23,296 nt of DNA. Origin: Saccoglossus kowalevskii. Lineage: Eukaryota > Hemichordata > Enteropneusta > Harrimaniidae. The position numbers and the translations under genes are program-made. This document shows positions 21,501 to 23,296 of the stretch, piece by piece. Position 1 is the stretch's first letter. Every line of letters begins with the position of its first letter. A model generated the notes under the pieces. The model searched no databases. It was not told the origin of the DNA and saw only the letters and a list, made by a program, of their open reading frames with translations. The stretch is from contig NW_003141328.1 in the NCBI RefSeq assembly GCF_000003605.2, positions 126,588 through 149,883 on the forward strand, written 5' to 3'.

Positions 21501-23296
21501 CAAAACTAAGATGTTGATATTGTTCCATTGCCGAGATACACTGATGCTGCGTTTTTATATTCACTGAATAAATATCATCATTAGACTGTGGAGCCTACAA
21601 ACATAAACAATATACCATCAATGCAGTTACCTAAAACATTGGCATTTGTTCCCAAGATGGAAATACCGTATTTGCTCTAATTTAGATGCACAGCTCCAAT
21701 AGAAAAGCATTTAAACTAAAAATCACAAGTTCTCTATGATGTGGACCGATATTAAAGACACCGCATTGTATAGGGACATACATCAAAGATGAAAAATTAT
21801 CCAGAAATGGCTAAAAAAAAAAAAAAAAAAAAGGATATGAATCCACAGATTAAAGGTTCTGAATTTCCACGTCTATCCTCAATGAATTGCTGCCACATTA
21901 CACAACTCCTTGACCTATATCATAATCTATCAACAGGTACTAGATTCGATAATTTAAGGTAGGAGCCTACTCCTAATTTGTGAGAAAGTTGGTCATATAT
22001 GGCATAACAATGTTCATTGGTTTATTATATACAATCATAGAAATATTATCCCATGGCAATATCAATTAGCATTCATTCATGTGTTACAGTGCCGTTTTTT
22101 TCAAAAATTGCTATTTTTAGAACAAATCCATCGAACACAAAAGAAAAATGCATTTTTGACACTTTTTAAAACCCAGATTTTTAAAATAATTTTGTACAAC
22201 AAAAAGTACCCCATCAGTCACAAAATATGGCTTTTTCAGCTCACATCACCAGCCTACAATTTAAGATATGGCATAATATCTCTGCGATAGAAACCTATGA
22301 TAAAAGCATTATAAATACTGACAAAATGGCCACTATCCACTAAATTAACAATCATTTTCTCAAAATATAGGCTGGTGATCCCCAATATCCTTAAATTGCC
22401 CATGAGTAAATTGTGGGTATTATCATTTTTGAGTAGTCTTCTACCTGAAGACAAAGACTTACGTTAAATTTGACTTGTGGACTTTTAAATGGCTGGTATG
22501 GTACTTTAAATGAAAATGATGACCATGCAGGTTGTATTAATTTAGAACTCATAGTTTTAATACTTATGTCTGGCGATGTTTTTGTACTGACTGTCTGCGA
22601 CATACCACCGGTTTTACGAGCCGATTTAAATCGTTGCACTGATGGAGCCGAAGAGGTAACAGTTGAGTTAAAAATAAATGGTTTGCTCTCCGAATTTGTT
22701 TCTGAAAAAAAAAAGAACAGACACTTTCAATACACTGAGAAGCCATCTGGTTTCATTGAAAGACTTGTGTACATCAATGATATAGACAATTTTAATTCAA
22801 TGAGAAGCCATCTGGTTTCATTGAAAGACTTGTGTACATCAATGATATAGACAATTTTAATTCAATGAGAAGCCATCTGGTTTCTTTCAATGGCTTGATG
22901 TGAACCAATGAAATGGACAATTTTAATTAATACACTTACAAGCCACCTGGTTTCATTCGATGATTTAATGTTAGCCAATCAAAGAATCCATATGGTTTCA
23001 TTCAATGAAATGATGTGATTCAATGACATGAACAATCTTAACAACGAGAATCCATTTAGTTTCATTCAATGACTAGGGTGTATATTAATTTACTATTACG
23101 CCATGTTTCAATCTTCTAAGATCCTAAACTAATGAATTGGATGTCTACCAAGTTCACTGTAAATAGCCACAACTTGTGCTGTCACGTTCACATTGTGCTA
23201 ACGACAGCAGATTGTTTTCATGTGCAATCACATGGCTTGTAAATAGAGAATAATGATAGGCAGTAATATTTATACAAACCTGATTCAGTATTGATT
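17120..23296 (-). CDS. NUP98-like GLEBS protein with an RNA polymerase II CTD-like tail (3' part of gene)
   Basis: Five minus-strand exons, all with GT-AG borders and matching phase: 22701-22463, 21594-21499, 21388-21275, 20885-20805 and 18568-17120. A weaker sixth (23296-23280) would extend upstream. Together they give at least 658 residues, with the N-terminus outside the window. [15 protein letters not shown] and [15 protein letters not shown] match the GLEBS segment of NUP98, which binds the mRNA-export factor RAE1. A weaker GLEBS-like core ([20 protein letters not shown]) follows. The last exon carries IFGVFG, a basic patch and seven full YSPTSPx heptads. No GLFG-rich array or autoproteolytic domain is visible. 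It may be a NUP98-derived paralogue or an alternative NUP98 3' end. A nuclear or nuclear-pore role is inferred. Confidence 0.8.
17546..17704 (-). repeat. CTD-like heptad array (7 full + 1 partial)
   Basis: Read on the minus strand from 17704 the 21-base units encode [49 protein letters not shown] and a final YSPT. This is the RPB1 C-terminal-domain consensus YSPTSPS. Tyr1, Ser5 and Pro6 are kept in all seven full units, and position 7 is N, K, K, S, S, S, T. WSPEY precedes it. The nucleotide units differ at synonymous sites, so this is an aged array, not a fresh slippage product. Confidence 0.93.
18664..20030. repeat. 40-bp minisatellite, about 34 units, last intron of the NUP98-like gene
   Basis: The consensus unit is GTGGTCAATAGAATGGTCAT followed by TCATTAGACCAGTCAGTGCT. 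Most spacings are 40 bases, with some 36-base units lacking TTAG near GGTCACTCAGACCA (for example around 19130-19200 and 19440-19540). Variant markers recur at 120 bases (CAGTACCGTG at 18791 and 18911), indicating three-unit higher-order duplication. Each unit includes TGGTC-8 bases-GACCA, a short hairpin. Non-coding, inside the intron between 18569 and 20804. Confidence 0.96.
20031..20391. other. Intronic stretch, nothing recognised
   Basis: Between the minisatellite and the MITE at 20392. AT-rich, no exon-like reading frame with splice borders, no RNA gene seen. Confidence 0.45.
20392..20607 (+). mobile_element. MITE copy B (inverted relative to copy A)
   Basis: The element runs 20394-20605 between TA dinucleotides. 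Left end CTGTGGAATACTTTATTTTC and the complement of the right end CTGTAGAATACTTTATTTTC form an inverted repeat of about 26 bases. Interior phrases (GCTGAAAAGG, TTTGATGAGTTGAATGTGAA, GAATCATCCCTTCAGGGAAA) match the reverse complement of 1797-2004 in order. The 84-codon plus-strand frame starting inside the element is not a gene. Confidence 0.85.
20805..20885 (-). CDS. NUP98-like gene exon with the first half of a second GLEBS-like core
   Basis: Eighty-one bases, 27 codons, acceptor GATTTCAG and donor GAA|gtaagt, phase 0 both sides. Encodes [20 protein letters not shown] then SLDKSIE. IQC and S-E/IEE align with the canonical core in the preceding exons, but the AM-EY segment between Cys and the SIEE run is shortened. 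Small, but phase, splice sites and motif agree. Confidence 0.8.
21120..21275 (-). repeat. Three tandem exon-like modules with splice signals
   Basis: On the minus strand, just past the donor of exon 21388-21275, a ~48-bp unit repeats three times. Each has a TTTTCTAG acceptor-like site, a core GGCTATATTTGCTGT..., and a GTAAGT-like donor: cores 21255-21225 (31 bases), 21205-21178 (28) and 21158-21129 (30). Only the last is a multiple of three and could splice in frame as [10 protein letters not shown]. Could be a minisatellite that captured a 5' splice site, or duplicated micro-exons. Confidence 0.7.
21275..21388 (-). CDS. NUP98-like gene exon: second half of the GLEBS motif
   Basis: 114 bases, 38 codons, acceptor ATGTAG and donor CCG|gtaagt, phase 0. 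Begins [12 protein letters not shown], which completes the GLEBS motif, then [14 protein letters not shown] and a short acidic end. NUP98 has the near-identical EELRLEDYQANRK at this point. No start codon and below 60 codons, so it can only be found by homology and splice logic. Confidence 0.9.
21499..21594 (-). CDS. NUP98-like gene exon: first half of the GLEBS motif
   Basis: Ninety-six bases, 32 codons, acceptor TTTGTAG and donor GAG|gtaagc, phase 0. Encodes [19 protein letters not shown] then [13 protein letters not shown]. It corresponds to the NUP98 stretch with the KHQCITAMKEYESKSLEE signature. The Cys and AM-x-x-Y positions that contact RAE1-type beta propellers in this motif class are retained. 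Confidence 0.9.
21660..22214. other. Intron of the NUP98-like gene with a poly-A run
   Basis: Contains an uninterrupted run of about 20 A at 21813-21832, possibly an old retroelement tail, and TACCGTATTTGCTCTAATTT near 21664 vaguely like the MITE ends elsewhere. No exon-like frame recognised. Confidence 0.4.
22215..22390 (-). repeat. Dispersed repeat, copy 2 (inverted relative to 16076-16215)
   Basis: Reads on the minus strand as GGGGATCACCAGCCTATATT, TGAGAAAATGATTGTTAATT, TAGTGGATAGTGGCCATTTT, GAGATATTATGCCATATC, matching copy 1 in order. The short ORFs over it are not genes. Confidence 0.75.
22463..22701 (-). CDS. NUP98-like gene exon upstream of GLEBS
   Basis: 239 bases, acceptor TTTTTTTTTCAG, donor AAC|gtaagt; enters in phase 1 and ends in phase 0. 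Encodes a Ser/Thr/Lys-rich segment from [17 protein letters not shown] through [10 protein letters not shown] to FKSPQVKFN. The last residues match NUP98's IKFN just before GLEBS. KPFIFN and SSFSFK are FG/FxF-like. The ATG-less start and GTG at 22639 show the frame continues upstream of any apparent start. Confidence 0.82.
22725..23075. repeat. 65-bp tandem repeat, about six units, intron of the NUP98-like gene
   Basis: AGCCATCTGGTTTC begins at 22741, 22806 and 22871 (65-base spacing). More diverged units follow near 22941, 22985 and 23048. The first two units are identical across their full length. Repeating words include TTCATTGAAAGACTTGTGTA and GATATAGACAATTTTAATTC. Non-coding. Confidence 0.9.
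23280..23296 (-). CDS. Possible upstream exon end of the NUP98-like gene (window edge)
   Basis: On the minus strand the window edge reads as five open codons (INTES) plus one base before a CAG|gtttgt donor. Ending in phase 1, it would join the exon at 22701 and complete a GAA codon. The donor is weak and only 17 bases are visible, so this is a suggestion. Confidence 0.3.

Noticed and set aside
22470-22850. 126-codon plus-strand ORF
   Set aside because: It is antisense to a spliced exon of the NUP98-like gene and then runs through the 65-bp tandem repeat.

Overview
This is eukaryotic, almost certainly animal, nuclear DNA. It is AT-rich, with GT-AG introns, short exons in long introns and many small repeats. 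The best-supported gene is an LRRC59 orthologue. The repeats (TA-flanked MITE-like elements, a LINE remnant, several minisatellites and a tandem-repeat element ending in a hairpin) resemble those of marine invertebrates such as molluscs, hemichordates or lancelets. I cannot fix the species or phylum.

Layout. Positions 23-119 may be the terminal exon of an upstream plus-strand gene. Positions 827-10467 hold a complete LRRC59 gene (+) in seven coding exons, predicted at 292 residues: ER-anchored, with N-terminal leucine-rich repeats, a charged coiled coil and one C-terminal membrane helix. Its introns carry a short cryptic reading frame (intron 1), a 70-bp minisatellite with a 280-bp higher-order duplication (intron 2), and a palindromic MITE plus an antisense LINE remnant (intron 5). 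Positions 10468-12790 are 3' UTR and degraded repeats. Two exon-like segments of an unrecognised minus-strand gene lie at 12794-13402. Positions 13990-15412 are a tandem-repeat element ending in a strong hairpin. Positions 15413-17100 are non-coding, with repeat fragments.

The minus strand from about 23296 down to 17120 carries the 3' part of a gene I consider the most interesting item. Five well-supported exons, all joined in phase, encode a GLEBS motif closely resembling the RAE1-binding segment of nucleoporin NUP98. A second, degenerate GLEBS-like core follows, split by an intron at the same residue. The 482-residue terminal exon then carries two FG motifs, a basic NLS-like patch and seven and a half heptads of the RNA polymerase II CTD type (YSPTSPx). 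The NUP98 autoproteolytic domain is not seen. The gene may be a NUP98-derived paralogue or an alternative 3' end of NUP98, combining a predicted RAE1-binding module with a polymerase CTD mimic. Its last intron is largely a 40-bp minisatellite of about 34 copies, and another intron contains three tandem exon-like modules with splice signals.

LRRC59 and the NUP98-like gene converge and face each other across about 6.6 kb of repeat-rich DNA. I see no functional link between them.
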